The notes under the pieces are model-generated. The model was not told the DNA's origin. It did no database searches and was given only the letters and a program-made list of their open reading frames with translations. From Methanomicrobiales archaeon (GTDB lineage Archaea > Halobacteriota > Methanomicrobia > Methanomicrobiales > JACTUA01): a stretch of DNA of 14,811 nucleotides. This document shows, piece by piece, positions 1-7,269 of the stretch; the first letter of the stretch is position 1, and each line of letters begins with the position of its first letter. Made by a program: the position numbers and the translations under genes. The stretch is taken from assembly GCA_028679035.1 (NCBI GenBank), contig JAJRCL010000194.1, positions 1-14,811 of the forward strand, given 5' to 3'.

Positions 1-37
1 AAAAAAGCAACTCACAAAACGTCTCGTTACTGGATCC

Positions 38-60
38 TCATCATGCCCAGTGCATGATGA
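38..60 (-). terminator. Hairpin downstream of the PAC2 gene
   Basis: A perfect 9-bp stem (positions 38-46 pairing with 52-60, arm TCATCATGC) with a 5-base loop lies 12 bases past the PAC2 stop. On the minus strand a T6 run follows at positions 6-1. The run is about 30 bases from the stem, so this is not a classic intrinsic terminator. An RNA 3'-end or stabilising structure for the long minus-strand operon is a reasonable guess. Confidence 0.35.
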
Positions 61-72
61 TGCGCTGGTTGA

Positions 73-816
73 TTATCCGATGTACCGCAATTCTTCGTCG
101 CTCTTCAGCCGTTCGGTTTCCTGGAGATGGGCAATGACCTGCTCCATTTCGGTCGCCCGCTCATTTAGCAGCCGGGTATCGACGTCCATGCCGATGAGCC
201 GGGAGAGGACCGACAGCACGCTCTGGGCGCTTTTGGGGTCAACGATATACCCGCTTGTTTCCCCCATCAGGCAGATCCCCTCCATGTTTCTGCGTGCTCC
301 CAGGCCAAGGAGAAGTCCTGCTGCGCCGATGATCCCGTTGACCGGATCTTCCCGCTCGAAGGTTCCTCCTGCTTCTTCCACCTGTGGGCGGAGAGCGAGC
401 TGGTTCACTGCGGAGAAAACACGTGGGACATCTACCAGGTGCCCGACACCAAACCCGCCAAGCGCATAAATTCGTTTCACCCCGATACGCTCCGCGATGT
501 CCAGGTATTTCTCGGTGAGAACATAGTGTCCCCGGTTCGACCCGCTCTGGTGATCGCCGATCAGAAACGCAATTTTCCGGGGACCATCACAAAAGTACAC
601 CTCGTTATTCGCCATGCGGACATTCCCGTCATTCTCAATGAAAACCTGGGGAGGGAAATACATGGAATGGATCTCGGCAATCTTTTCAGCTCCAAGTTCA
701 CGGATCATGTGTTCGGCGACCAGTTTTCCCACCTGGCCGATGCCGGGGAGACCTTCGATAAAAATATCGGCCCGAAGGTTATCCTCGCAAAGAAACTGCA
801 CCATTACGTCATCCAT
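73..816 (-). CDS. PAC2 family protein (proteasome assembly chaperone-like)
   Basis: This 247-residue protein belongs to the PAC2 (COG2047) family, whose archaeal members are related to eukaryotic proteasome assembly chaperones and are thought to help 20S particle assembly in the cytosol. The family signature GLPGIGQVGKL is near residues 22-32, followed by the conserved GDHQ and GGFGVGH segments of the core fold. The C-terminal 40 residues are charged and helical. The protein ends in RYIG, which resembles but does not match the hydrophobic-Tyr-X proteasome-docking tail. The start is the ATG at 816, which overlaps the nop10 stop by 13 bases with a GGAG upstream. An ATG at 804, fused to that stop as TAATG, is a possible alternative. 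This is the last gene of the minus-strand translation cluster. The biochemical role is inferred from family membership. Confidence 0.85.
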   Translation of the reverse strand: MDDVMVQFLCEDNLRADIFIEGLPGIGQVGKLVAEHMIRELGAEKIAEIHSMYFPPQVFIENDGNVRMANNEVYFCDGPRKIAFLIGDHQSGSNRGHYVLTEKYLDIAERIGVKRIYALGGFGVGHLVDVPRVFSAVNQLALRPQVEEAGGTFEREDPVNGIIGAAGLLLGLGARRNMEGICLMGETSGYIVDPKSAQSVLSVLSRLIGMDVDTRLLNERATEMEQVIAHLQETERLKSDEELRYIG

Positions 817-965
817 ATTCGCATCATTCTCCGGTATTTTCCCCAAGGGTCCTGGGGTGCATAGCGTGCGGGATGGGGACTTGCCGTGGCAGCCCCGCAG
901 ACCGGACAGTGCTGGCACAGCGTGTAATTTCCGTCCTGCGGGCAGCGCCTGAGGTGTCCGCTCAT
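804..965 (-). CDS. nop10: Ribosome biogenesis protein Nop10
   Basis: This 53-residue protein is a core subunit of the H/ACA ribonucleoprotein, which with Cbf5, Gar1 and L7Ae makes guide-directed pseudouridines in rRNA. It shows the N-terminal zinc-binding half (Cys8, Cys17, Cys20, Cys23), the basic linker and the hallmark PQDPWGKYRRM segment that binds Cbf5. The second Cys of the usual first CxxC knuckle is replaced (CPQD), and an extra Cys sits at position 17. Two adjacent ATGs at 968 and 965 lie just past the aIF2 alpha stop. I chose the second because it gives the standard MSGHLRRCP-type start. The gene overlaps the PAC2 start by 13 bases. The order aIF2 alpha, Nop10, PAC2 is conserved in many euryarchaea. 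Confidence 0.93.
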   Translation of the reverse strand: MSGHLRRCPQDGNYTLCQHCPVCGAATASPHPARYAPQDPWGKYRRMMRIWMT

Positions 966-969
966 CATA

Positions 970-1749
970 TTACCCGGACTTCTGCTTCCGGTTGAATTTT
1001 CCGGATCCACCTGTTTTCTCGATGACCCGGATCGCAGCAGCCGCGGCTTTCTCAATGGATTTCTCTGCTTTTTTATAATTCGGGGCGGTCACTTTGATCC
1101 GGTAGGTCGGGGCCCCGACGTAGGTGAGTTCGATCTCCACGTCCGGAATTTTCGGCAAGGCGCTGCGGAGTGCCCGGCGGATGATGTTAATCCCGTCCGG
1201 TTTGTTTGACGTGAGATCGAGATACCCGGTAATGCTGACATTGGGGATTTTAACATTCTCCAGGGCGATGCGATGGAGTGTTTCAGCGACATTTTTTTCC
1301 AGAGGGAGTTTTGCTACTGCCGCTTCTCCATTGACCGCGACGTCCTCGAACACAGAAAAAAGCAACCCATACTCACGATAGATGGCTTCTTCAATTGCCC
1401 GTGGATCCGCAGCAGTAGCGGTGGCGACAAACCCGATCCATTTGTGGGCCTTCTGTTCGTTCTTCCACTCGCGGATCTTTTCCCGTCGCTGGTGCTCGTT
1501 CACATCCTTCAGGGAAAGATCAATGTGTCCGCGTCCCGGATCGACGTTCAGGACTTTGCAGACGGCCTTTTGCCCCTCCCGAACGTAATCCCGGATATAT
1601 TTTACCCATCCAGTCGCGACTTCGGAGATGGGGATCATGCCTGCCCGATTCTCATATTCGTCGAGCCGGGCGAACGCGACAAAATCCTTTACATTATCGA
1701 TCGTGCAGACGACGAGTTCCCCTTCCTCGGGCCAATCCCTCTCCTTCAT
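970..1749 (-). CDS. eif2a: Translation initiation factor IF-2 subunit alpha (aIF2 alpha)
   Basis: This 259-residue protein is the alpha subunit of the archaeal aIF2 heterotrimer, which delivers initiator Met-tRNA to the small ribosomal subunit. The N-terminal S1-type OB domain spans about residues 10-85 (WPEEGELVVCTI, then IPISEV, then GRGHIDLSLKDV). A helical domain follows to about 170. The C-terminal alpha/beta domain (DVEIELTYVGAPTYRI) binds the gamma subunit. Length and domain order are normal for the family. The ATG at 1749 lies 8 bases past the S27e stop, with a GTGAT element as a weak ribosome binding site. It belongs to the L44e-S27e-aIF2 alpha-Nop10 block, a classic archaeal arrangement, so it is probably transcribed with the ribosomal proteins. 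Confidence 0.96.
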   Translation of the reverse strand: MKERDWPEEGELVVCTIDNVKDFVAFARLDEYENRAGMIPISEVATGWVKYIRDYVREGQKAVCKVLNVDPGRGHIDLSLKDVNEHQRREKIREWKNEQKAHKWIGFVATATAADPRAIEEAIYREYGLLFSVFEDVAVNGEAAVAKLPLEKNVAETLHRIALENVKIPNVSITGYLDLTSNKPDGINIIRRALRSALPKIPDVEIELTYVGAPTYRIKVTAPNYKKAEKSIEKAAAAAIRVIEKTGGSGKFNRKQKSG

Positions 1750-1756
1750 CGCAGTA

Positions 1757-1945
1757 TCACTGGAGAGTGGATAGGACCTCTGCCTTCATCACAGCTTTGC
1801 CACCCTTTGGTTCGGCGAGGATCCGCCCACAGACCACGCATTCGACCCGGGTGCTTGCATTTTCAAAAACGATTTGTTCGTTTTGACAATCCGGGCATTT
1901 CACCCGGAAAAATTTCGTCCTGTTTTCCCGTACGACATGTACCAT
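1757..1945 (-). CDS. rps27e: 30S ribosomal protein S27e
   Basis: This 62-residue small-subunit ribosomal protein, shared by archaea and eukaryotes, has the diagnostic C4 zinc ribbon: CPDC near residues 17-20 and CVVC near 36-39. Around them are the family blocks NEQIVFENAST and AEPKGGKA. The ATG at 1945 gives the usual archaeal length and has GAGTGAT a few bases upstream. A GTG at 1954 overlaps the L44e stop as GTGA and would add three residues; it is a real alternative. Overlap with L44e indicates translational coupling, so both proteins should be made together. Confidence 0.95.
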   Translation of the reverse strand: MVHVVRENRTKFFRVKCPDCQNEQIVFENASTRVECVVCGRILAEPKGGKAVMKAEVLSTLQ

Positions 1946-1950
1946 ATCAA

Positions 1951-2229
1951 TCACTCTGCCAGCTCAAACTTGCCTGCACGGAACCCCTTCCGCAGGTGCG
2001 CTTTCCCACATTTCGTACACCGGTACCGGACATTGATCTTCTTCGTCGGCTTATCGCCACCTGGTACCTTGCTGAACTTACCCATATTCCCTATGGAACC
2101 CCGTCGTGCTTTCTGGCGGTCGATCCAGTTGAGTCCGCGGGACTTGCCCTTCTTTACCTTCTCGACCTCATGAGCCTCGTGTTTTCTGCAATATGGGCAA
2201 TACGTGTTGAATTTTCCTGGCATTTTCAT
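1951..2229 (-). CDS. rpl44e: 50S ribosomal protein L44e
   Basis: This 92-residue large-subunit protein lies near the ribosomal E site in archaea and eukaryotes. It has the N-terminal CPYC pair (about residues 11-14), the GGDKPTKKINVRYRC motif and the second zinc pair CTKC, giving a four-Cys zinc ribbon of full family length. The ATG at 2229 gives the standard MKMPGKFNTYC start. It follows a hairpin and T6 tract whose G-rich strand includes the only good Shine-Dalgarno-like sequence, so translation may be structure-controlled. It is the first gene of the translation half of the cluster, 36 bases downstream of the GINS stop, and its own stop overlaps the S27e start region. Confidence 0.95.
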   Translation of the reverse strand: MKMPGKFNTYCPYCRKHEAHEVEKVKKGKSRGLNWIDRQKARRGSIGNMGKFSKVPGGDKPTKKINVRYRCTKCGKAHLRKGFRAGKFELAE

Positions 2230-2250
2230 AAAAAACAAGCCCCCGGCTTG
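2230..2250 (-). promoter_or_regulatory. Hairpin plus T6 in the L44e leader
   Basis: On the minus strand a 6-bp GC-rich stem (arms CAAGCC and GGCTTG, GGG loop) is followed directly by T6 and then the L44e ATG. The run of five G in the loop and descending arm is the likely Shine-Dalgarno element, 12 bases from the ATG. The structure resembles an intrinsic terminator between the replication and translation halves of the cluster. It could also be an RNA switch that hides the ribosome binding site. The structure is seen in the sequence; either function is inference. Confidence 0.45.
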
Positions 2251-2265
2251 GCCCGAATACCATCA

Positions 2266-2898
2266 TTATATGCCGATATTCATATTTAAGGCTATGTTGC
2301 GCTCGCAGAGAACCGCTGCATTACTCTCCGGAATAGTGACGATATCCCCCTTCCGGAGATGGTATACCCGTCCGTCGACACCCATGAACGGGTCAACGTC
2401 TGCAAGAATGCGGACAAGCGTATGGGAAACCGTTGCTGGCGGCGATTCCGTCTGCGCCTGTTCTTCCGGAACCGTTACCCGGTGTTCCGGTGGAGGAATA
2501 TCGGTCTCTCCAGTTCCCTCCGGTGTTTCCGGCGTAAACAGGGATGATTTACATCCCTTCAAAGCCTCAACCGTGGTATCGAATACCGACCGTTCTTCCG
2601 GGAGCATGCGCTTGCGCTCCTCGCGATCCGCGTAGTTTCCGTCCACCTGTGCGAGGGCGAGCGTCAGGATCTTGCTGACACGCAACCGGAAAATATCCTT
2701 CAGGGATTCCTGGATGTTCTGGATCTCTTCGGCGAGGATCCGCGATTCCGGGCCAAGGGGGTCATCGGCGCCGTACACCTGTGCCTGGAGGTCGCCAAGC
2801 GTCCGGGTTGTGGAAGCGTACACATCCGCCGGGATCTCCGATAACTTTCCGGTCTCCCGCTCCTGCAGGACAATCAGGCGCAGCCCTTCAAGCTGCAT
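2266..2898 (-). CDS. GINS complex subunit (GINS51-type)
   Basis: This 210-residue protein resembles archaeal GINS, a component of the CMG-like replicative helicase that links MCM, GAN/RecJ and primase. The N-terminal two-thirds is helical, as in the GINS A domain. An acidic and proline-rich linker covers about residues 120-155. The last 50 residues form a small beta domain (LADVDPFMGVDGRVYHLRKG, ending in an IPESNAAVLCERNIA block). Alpha domain first, beta domain last is the GINS51 (Sld5/Psf1-like) order. The ATG at 2898 has an excellent GGGAGG site 8 bases upstream and overlaps the priS stop by 11 bases. Pairing of priS with a GINS gene is well known in archaea and supports the call, because GINS sequences themselves diverge strongly. 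Confidence 0.85.
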   Translation of the reverse strand: MQLEGLRLIVLQERETGKLSEIPADVYASTTRTLGDLQAQVYGADDPLGPESRILAEEIQNIQESLKDIFRLRVSKILTLALAQVDGNYADREERKRMLPEERSVFDTTVEALKGCKSSLFTPETPEGTGETDIPPPEHRVTVPEEQAQTESPPATVSHTLVRILADVDPFMGVDGRVYHLRKGDIVTIPESNAAVLCERNIALNMNIGI

Positions 2899-4036
2899 GC
2901 GCACTTCCTCCCGAGAGCTCAGCAAGTCCGCGGCAGCAGAGAAATACTGCAAGCGCCTCCGGGACCCGGTTTTCACCCCGGACGATGGCGTACGTGGACC
3001 CGAACATCGGCATTACGACCGCTCTAGTGGCATCAACCTGTACCTCACGTGTCCCAAAGATAACCGCGTCGGTGAGGGGATCGAACGAAGAAAGTTCGCT
3101 GACGGACAGCGGCGTGACGCGAAACCCGCTCCCGCCATGCAGGGACGTGGGCATGCGTATCAGCCGTTTCGTGTCGGTGGTGACCGGCTCGTCTGCGAGC
3201 GCTGCACGGGACCGGATCCTGTTCCAGAGTTCCCCCTTCTCCTCCATCTCTGCAGAAAGGACCTTCGTGCCCAGAAGACGTCCCACCTGTTCCGCAGACA
3301 TATCGGCCGGCAGTGCCTGGATTCGCGCAAGAAATGCCTGCGCAGATTTCTCCCCGATGCCCTCGATCTGCGTGAGGCGTGCCTGTGCTTCCTGGGGGTC
3401 CATGGATCGCAGCCAGGATACGTAGTCCCGGATCGTGTGCACAAAGCGCATCCCCCAGCCCGCGTTCTCATCCATAGCACCGCTGAGTACAAGAGAGGGG
3501 TCGAGGCCGGTACCGCAGACATAGTCCACAAGTTCCCGGCGTTCCGGGCTCCCCCAGATTCGCACCAGGGGATCCCGGATATGGATATGGTACCCCCTGC
3601 CCCCGGAGAATACCACCGAGATCCCGCGTGAAGCGAATCCCAGTTCATCGGTGAGCATCGTGATGAGTTTCTCGGTCTCCTCCTTGACCCGTGCCAGCAT
3701 TGTCCCGTAATCGGCCCGGATAATATGATCCGCGTCAAGGTCAAAAATGAGATCGGCACCGCTCCATTTCTTCTCGGCCATTGTTCCCGCTGAAGGTGCC
3801 CCGTAATAGGCGCTGGAATAATACGCATGCGCGGGAACCATTGCGCGAATATAGTCCAGCAGCTCTTTCCTCTCGCCGAACCCCATATGCCTGCGCATCC
3901 GGATCTCGGGGTAATCTGCGTCGAAGAACATGAATCCCCACTCCCGCTGTTCAAGGGATGGGGGAGGCGACAGGTTCCCCTTATGGTAGTACTCCGTGAA
4001 GCGCTGTTTCAGGAATTCACGTGTCGCGGCCTTCAT
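2888..4036 (-). CDS. priS: DNA primase small (catalytic) subunit PriS
   Basis: This 382-residue protein is the catalytic subunit of the archaeal/eukaryotic-type primase, which makes primers with PriL. Clear family motifs are GFMFFD near residue 34, the metal-binding DxD in DLIFDLDADH (Asp99 and Asp101), the nucleotide-binding SGGRGYHIH block (144-152), and SLHGGSGFRV with a downstream Asp-containing segment near 315-335. Length is normal. The ATG at 4036 overlaps the Elp3 stop as ATGA, so the two are probably translationally coupled. It is followed by an overlapping GINS gene, forming a replication-initiation pair inside a translation-related operon. Confidence 0.95.
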   Translation of the reverse strand: MKAATREFLKQRFTEYYHKGNLSPPPSLEQREWGFMFFDADYPEIRMRRHMGFGERKELLDYIRAMVPAHAYYSSAYYGAPSAGTMAEKKWSGADLIFDLDADHIIRADYGTMLARVKEETEKLITMLTDELGFASRGISVVFSGGRGYHIHIRDPLVRIWGSPERRELVDYVCGTGLDPSLVLSGAMDENAGWGMRFVHTIRDYVSWLRSMDPQEAQARLTQIEGIGEKSAQAFLARIQALPADMSAEQVGRLLGTKVLSAEMEEKGELWNRIRSRAALADEPVTTDTKRLIRMPTSLHGGSGFRVTPLSVSELSSFDPLTDAVIFGTREVQVDATRAVVMPMFGSTYAIVRGENRVPEALAVFLCCRGLAELSGGSAHAA

Positions 4037-5604
4037 CGGATCCTCTTGATCATGTACGGTCCCACCCGCTCATATCCCTGTCTCCTGTAGTAGGGGCGGA
4101 CACCGATCCCACTCATGACGGCAATAGAGCCGTAGCCTTCCTGGGCAGCAATCTCTTCAGCCTGGGAGAGGAGGATCGCGCCGTACGAGCGGTGCTGCCA
4201 CTCCTGCCCGTTCGGTCCCTTTCCCACCGGGACCGCTCCACCGTAGACGTGCAGTTCGCGCAGGAGTGCTGCACCATCCAGCTCCGTGCGGTAGGGACGG
4301 AATGGGAAGCGCAGCCGGGCAAATCCTATGAGGGTATCCGGAGAACCGGCAGAAATGAAGTGTTCCACTCCCCCGCAGCAATCGTACCGTTTGATACCAA
4401 CATCGATGCGGTCTGGTGGTGGAGCCCTGCCGGCCTCCCTGCAGCGGATACAGCGGCAGGAACCACCGCTTCCCTCCAGATGCTTACGAGCGAGCTGGCG
4501 GAAATTGCTGTGCCGGGAACCGGCACTGATCAGTTTCGCCGGTATGTCCCGCTGGACTCTCTGGAGCCGCACATATTCGGGTAACACGGATTTTGCGTAC
4601 GCGATGAGCTCCACGAGTTCTTCCTCTGCATAGGGTGTATAGGCTCCCGACTGCCAGAGCGTCTCTATCAGGGACCCCGGGGTTACGAGGGTCGGGTAGA
4701 TCTTCAGAAAATCCGGGCAGAAACGTGGATCAGAAAAAAGCGACAGAAACATCGCACGATCTGCTGCAAGGGTGCTTGCGGGCAGGTTCGGCATTACATG
4801 GAAACCGACCTTCAGGGCAGCATCCCTCAAAAGGCGGTTTGCCCGCTCCGTGTCAGCAACGGTGCACCCACGGCGGTTGAATGAGAGGATCCCGTCGTCA
4901 ACATGCTGGACCCCCAGTTCTACCTTCGTCACGCCCAGGGAGAGCATAGTGTCAATCTCCCGTGTCCCGCAGAAATCGGGCCGTGTCTCAAAGGTGATCC
5001 CGATGCACCGGACCTGTGCTGCCTCGTTTGCAGCTGCGGTGTCTTCGATGGATCGGGCAGGCTCCGGCACAGACCGAGGAAAATCATTCATCGCCGCGAT
5101 GCAGCGGGTGACAAACCAGGACTGGTAATCTACCGTACGCGCAGTGATCGTCCCTCCCATGACGATCAGCTCTGCCTTTCCTACACGATGTCCAAGCGCC
5201 GCCAGTTGCGCGAGACGGGCTGTTACCTGCGCGTAGGGTTCGAACGCATGCTCCCGTCCCCGGAGGGCTGCGGGCTCCTCACCGGTATAACTCTGCGGTG
5301 AATGGTACGGGTGATCCGGGCCACCGGGGCAGGGGAGGCATTTTCCATGCGGGCAGGGGGCCGGCGATGTCATCACCGCGAGGGGTGCGACCCCGGAGAT
5401 CGTCCGTGTCGGTTTTACAAGCAGGACTGTACGGAGCATCTCCCATTCGTCCGGTTCCGCGGCGGCAAGTACTGCAGAATTTTTTGGTATCGGCGAGGTA
5501 CCATACTTCCGGCATACCTCCAGTTTGATGCGTTCAACCGGTACGGTAGAATCCTGGGAAAAAATGCGGGAAATGATTTCCCGGAGTATCAGGTGGTGAT
5601 CCAT
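4033..5604 (-). CDS. elp3: Elp3 family radical SAM/GNAT tRNA uridine-34 modification enzyme
   Basis: This 523-residue protein is the archaeal Elp3, which on its own modifies the wobble uridine of tRNAs (carboxymethyl-U34 chemistry) using S-adenosylmethionine and acetyl-CoA. The radical SAM cluster cysteines are Cys84, Cys89 and Cys92 in CPHGKCLPCPGG, followed by the Elp3 hallmark SPQSYTGEEP. The ETRPDFC and GVTKVELGVQ segments belong to the barrel. A Cys-rich patch (SCRCIRCREAG) precedes the C-terminal GNAT domain, whose CoA-binding RRQGYE motif is near the end. All domains are present at full length. The ATG at 5604 is 3 bases from the UPF0058 stop, without an obvious Shine-Dalgarno, and the stop overlaps priS as ATGA. 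Confidence 0.95.
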   Translation of the reverse strand: MDHHLILREIISRIFSQDSTVPVERIKLEVCRKYGTSPIPKNSAVLAAAEPDEWEMLRTVLLVKPTRTISGVAPLAVMTSPAPCPHGKCLPCPGGPDHPYHSPQSYTGEEPAALRGREHAFEPYAQVTARLAQLAALGHRVGKAELIVMGGTITARTVDYQSWFVTRCIAAMNDFPRSVPEPARSIEDTAAANEAAQVRCIGITFETRPDFCGTREIDTMLSLGVTKVELGVQHVDDGILSFNRRGCTVADTERANRLLRDAALKVGFHVMPNLPASTLAADRAMFLSLFSDPRFCPDFLKIYPTLVTPGSLIETLWQSGAYTPYAEEELVELIAYAKSVLPEYVRLQRVQRDIPAKLISAGSRHSNFRQLARKHLEGSGGSCRCIRCREAGRAPPPDRIDVGIKRYDCCGGVEHFISAGSPDTLIGFARLRFPFRPYRTELDGAALLRELHVYGGAVPVGKGPNGQEWQHRSYGAILLSQAEEIAAQEGYGSIAVMSGIGVRPYYRRQGYERVGPYMIKRIR

Positions 5605-5607
5605 GGA

Positions 5608-5874
5608 TTAATGTTCGGCAGCGACCTTTTCAGAACCGAGATCAGGCGAATACCTGACCATGGGGGCCTGGTGCACCCCGATGTGATGGACGATCTCTTC
5701 CCCGAGAGTGAGAATTGCTTTCTTATGGAGAATCTTGTTCTTGTGAATGTGGACCGGTGATATGGCAAGAGAGTCGTATTTCCCCGTGGGAACTTCTTCC
5801 CCATTGATGCTTTCGTAGTACTTCTTGACGTGGACCAACAGCATGTGTAAATGGAGCAACTCTTCTTTCTGCAC
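5608..5874 (-). CDS. UPF0058 family protein
   Basis: This 88-residue protein matches the small archaeal UPF0058 family (MTH224-like) of unknown function. It begins MQKEELLHLHMLLVHVKKYYE, which is predicted helical, then has the conserved PVHIHKNKILHKKAILTLG segment and a His-rich HHIGVHQAP stretch. The helical fold and many histidines may mean metal or nucleic-acid binding, but this is a guess. The start is a GTG at 5874 with a strong AAGGTGA ribosome binding site 5 bases upstream. It is the first gene of the minus-strand cluster and sits directly before elp3. Confidence 0.85.
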   Translation of the reverse strand: MQKEELLHLHMLLVHVKKYYESINGEEVPTGKYDSLAISPVHIHKNKILHKKAILTLGEEIVHHIGVHQAPMVRYSPDLGSEKVAAEH

Positions 5875-5878
5875 GCAA

Positions 5879-5924
5879 TCACCTTATCTAGAAAGTAACT
5901 CTTTTGTCTTTCCTACATATAGTT
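5879..5924 (-). promoter_or_regulatory. Promoter and RBS of the UPF0058-elp3-priS cluster
   Basis: On the minus strand an archaeal TATA-like element (AACTATATG, about 5924-5916) with an A-rich upstream flank lies about 46 bases before the GTG start. The expected transcription start, about 26 bases downstream, would fall near 5894. The ribosome binding site AAGGTGA (5885-5879) follows. The spacing is consistent with a short leader. No experimental start is known. Confidence 0.5.
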
Positions 5925-5943
5925 TATTGGTGACCTTTATATC
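5916..5943 (+). promoter_or_regulatory. Probable promoter of the ADP-ribosylglycohydrolase gene
   Basis: AT-rich elements CATATAGT (5916-5923) and TTTATATC (5936-5943) precede the plus-strand ATG at 5959. The first would place transcription start near 5945, giving a leader of about 14 bases; no Shine-Dalgarno is visible. The CATATAGT box overlaps the TATA of the minus-strand cluster, so the two divergent genes may compete for TBP. Confidence 0.3.
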
Positions 5944-5958
5944 GACGGATTACGCGGG

Positions 5959-6813
5959 ATGGGATCCTTCCTTGGACTTGCTGTAGGGGATGCGTTGGGT
6001 GCGCCCCTGGAAGGGCTTGCCGCTCCGTCGGAGAGGATATGCTCCATGATCGGGGGCGGGGTGCACAACCTGAAAAAAGGTGAGTGCACGGATGATACCC
6101 TCCAGGCGGTCGCACTCGCCCGCTCCCTCATTCTCTGTCGCTCTCTTGACCCGGACGACCTCATCCCGCGTCTCCTTGAGGGGTACCGCGAACGGCCGTA
6201 CTGCTACGGCCCAACGTCATCTGCCGCTTTTCAGGAGATACTGGCGGGAACAGTACCGCAGGGGCAAGGTCCGGGTCAGAGAAAGGAAACAGAAACCGGC
6301 AGGACAAACGGAAGTATCATGCGGGGACTTCCCCTCGGTATTTTTTTCCCTCCCGGGGAGGTGCGGGAGCCAAGCCTTGCATGCTCCCGGATCACGCACC
6401 CGCATGCCGTGGCAGGAGAGTGTTCCGCGTTTGTCAATACGATGATCAGTTTTCTGTGCCGTGGTGCGCGAAAGGAGGAAGCATATCGTAATGCACTGAC
6501 CCGCTGTGAGAGTGCGGAACTTCGCCCGATCCTAGAGCAATACGAACACTACCCACTCACTCCGTCGATGGACGCTGTCTGGACAACACATTGTGCCGTA
6601 CGCATCCTGCTCGAATCTGCTGATTTCACCGATGCCCTGATTACGGCGGTGAACCTCGGCGGGGATGCAGACACGATCGGCTCAGTCAGCGGTGCCCTTG
6701 CCGGTGCCGCATGGGGGGTTGATGCCATCCCGTCTGACTGGCTTGTCTGCCTGCAGGATCATTGCGACCTACGAAGCCTCGCACGGGATCTCGTGAAGGT
6801 GGCGTACGACTGA
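5959..6813 (+). CDS. ADP-ribosylglycohydrolase family protein
   Basis: This 284-residue protein belongs to the ADP-ribosyl-[dinitrogen reductase] hydrolase/ARH family (DraG-like), which removes ADP-ribose from modified proteins or small molecules using two Mg ions. Metal-binding blocks are present: GLAVGDALGAPLEG (6-19), TDDT (44-47) and NLGGDADTIG (232-241), with NGSIMRGLPLG (117-127) and THPHAVAGECSAF between. All key acidic residues are retained and the length is typical, so it should be active; the substrate cannot be told. The start gives a slightly short N-terminus compared with relatives, and no better in-frame ATG or GTG lies before a stop at 5920. No partner ADP-ribosyltransferase is in the window. 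Its stop abuts the convergent UPF0179 stop with no base between. Confidence 0.9.
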   Translation: MGSFLGLAVGDALGAPLEGLAAPSERICSMIGGGVHNLKKGECTDDTLQAVALARSLILCRSLDPDDLIPRLLEGYRERPYCYGPTSSAAFQEILAGTVPQGQGPGQRKETETGRTNGSIMRGLPLGIFFPPGEVREPSLACSRITHPHAVAGECSAFVNTMISFLCRGARKEEAYRNALTRCESAELRPILEQYEHYPLTPSMDAVWTTHCAVRILLESADFTDALITAVNLGGDADTIGSVSGALAGAAWGVDAIPSDWLVCLQDHCDLRSLARDLVKVAYD

Positions 6814-7263
6814 TTAGGTGGACCGCAGCTCAACGAGCTTCAGTGCCCTGCCTTTCAGGCAGACATCCGGGGCGTTCCCGAGAATTTCACCGACGATATA
6901 TTTCTCTCCTTCGATAATGCCCTCAGGCCTGCAGAGATCCCGGCTTCTGCAGTCAGCTTTGCTGCAGGAAAATTCGAACTGGACCTTCGAATTGACAATC
7001 GCCATATCCGAGCTGATGAGGGCAACAATAGGGGATTCAACGACATCGATAGCAAGTGTTCCCCCGAGGTGCACAATACATTCGTGCCGCGAGGACGTGC
7101 GCACACCGGTAATCCGGTATTTCCGTCCGGCCTGAAGATTGTTGCACGCGTGACGCACCCGGCAGGGGACACATTCCGGGAGTTCTCCTTCATAAATGAA
7201 CTCAACGCCGGTCTTTGCGAGATTAGCCCCAATCAGGGTTACTTTTGGTTTTCCTTCTGTCAT
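6814..7263 (-). CDS. UPF0179 family protein
   Basis: This 149-residue protein matches the archaeal UPF0179 family of unknown function. It has ITLIG-like (VTLIGANLAKTG) and EFIYEG segments near the N-terminus. Cysteines are at 31, 34, 40, 62, 100, 105 and 111 (CVPCRVRHAC; SCSKADCRSRDLCRPEG). Such a pattern suggests a bound metal or iron-sulfur cluster, though none is demonstrated here. The ATG at 7263 has GGGAG about 10 bases upstream and lies 6 bases past the egsA stop, so it is the second gene of an egsA-UPF0179 unit. It is convergent with the ADP-ribosylglycohydrolase gene; their stop codons touch. Confidence 0.85.
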   Translation of the reverse strand: MTEGKPKVTLIGANLAKTGVEFIYEGELPECVPCRVRHACNNLQAGRKYRITGVRTSSRHECIVHLGGTLAIDVVESPIVALISSDMAIVNSKVQFEFSCSKADCRSRDLCRPEGIIEGEKYIVGEILGNAPDVCLKGRALKLVELRST

Positions 7264-7269
7264 GATTCC

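Noticed and set aside
1273..2289. Plus-strand open frame of 338 codons
   Set aside because: It runs antisense to aIF2 alpha, S27e and L44e, which are unmistakable, and its translation has no family resemblance. High-GC antisense frames stay open by chance.
2672..3631. Plus-strand open frame of 319 codons
   Set aside because: Antisense to GINS and PriS, whose motifs are clear; no ribosome binding site and no recognisable domain.
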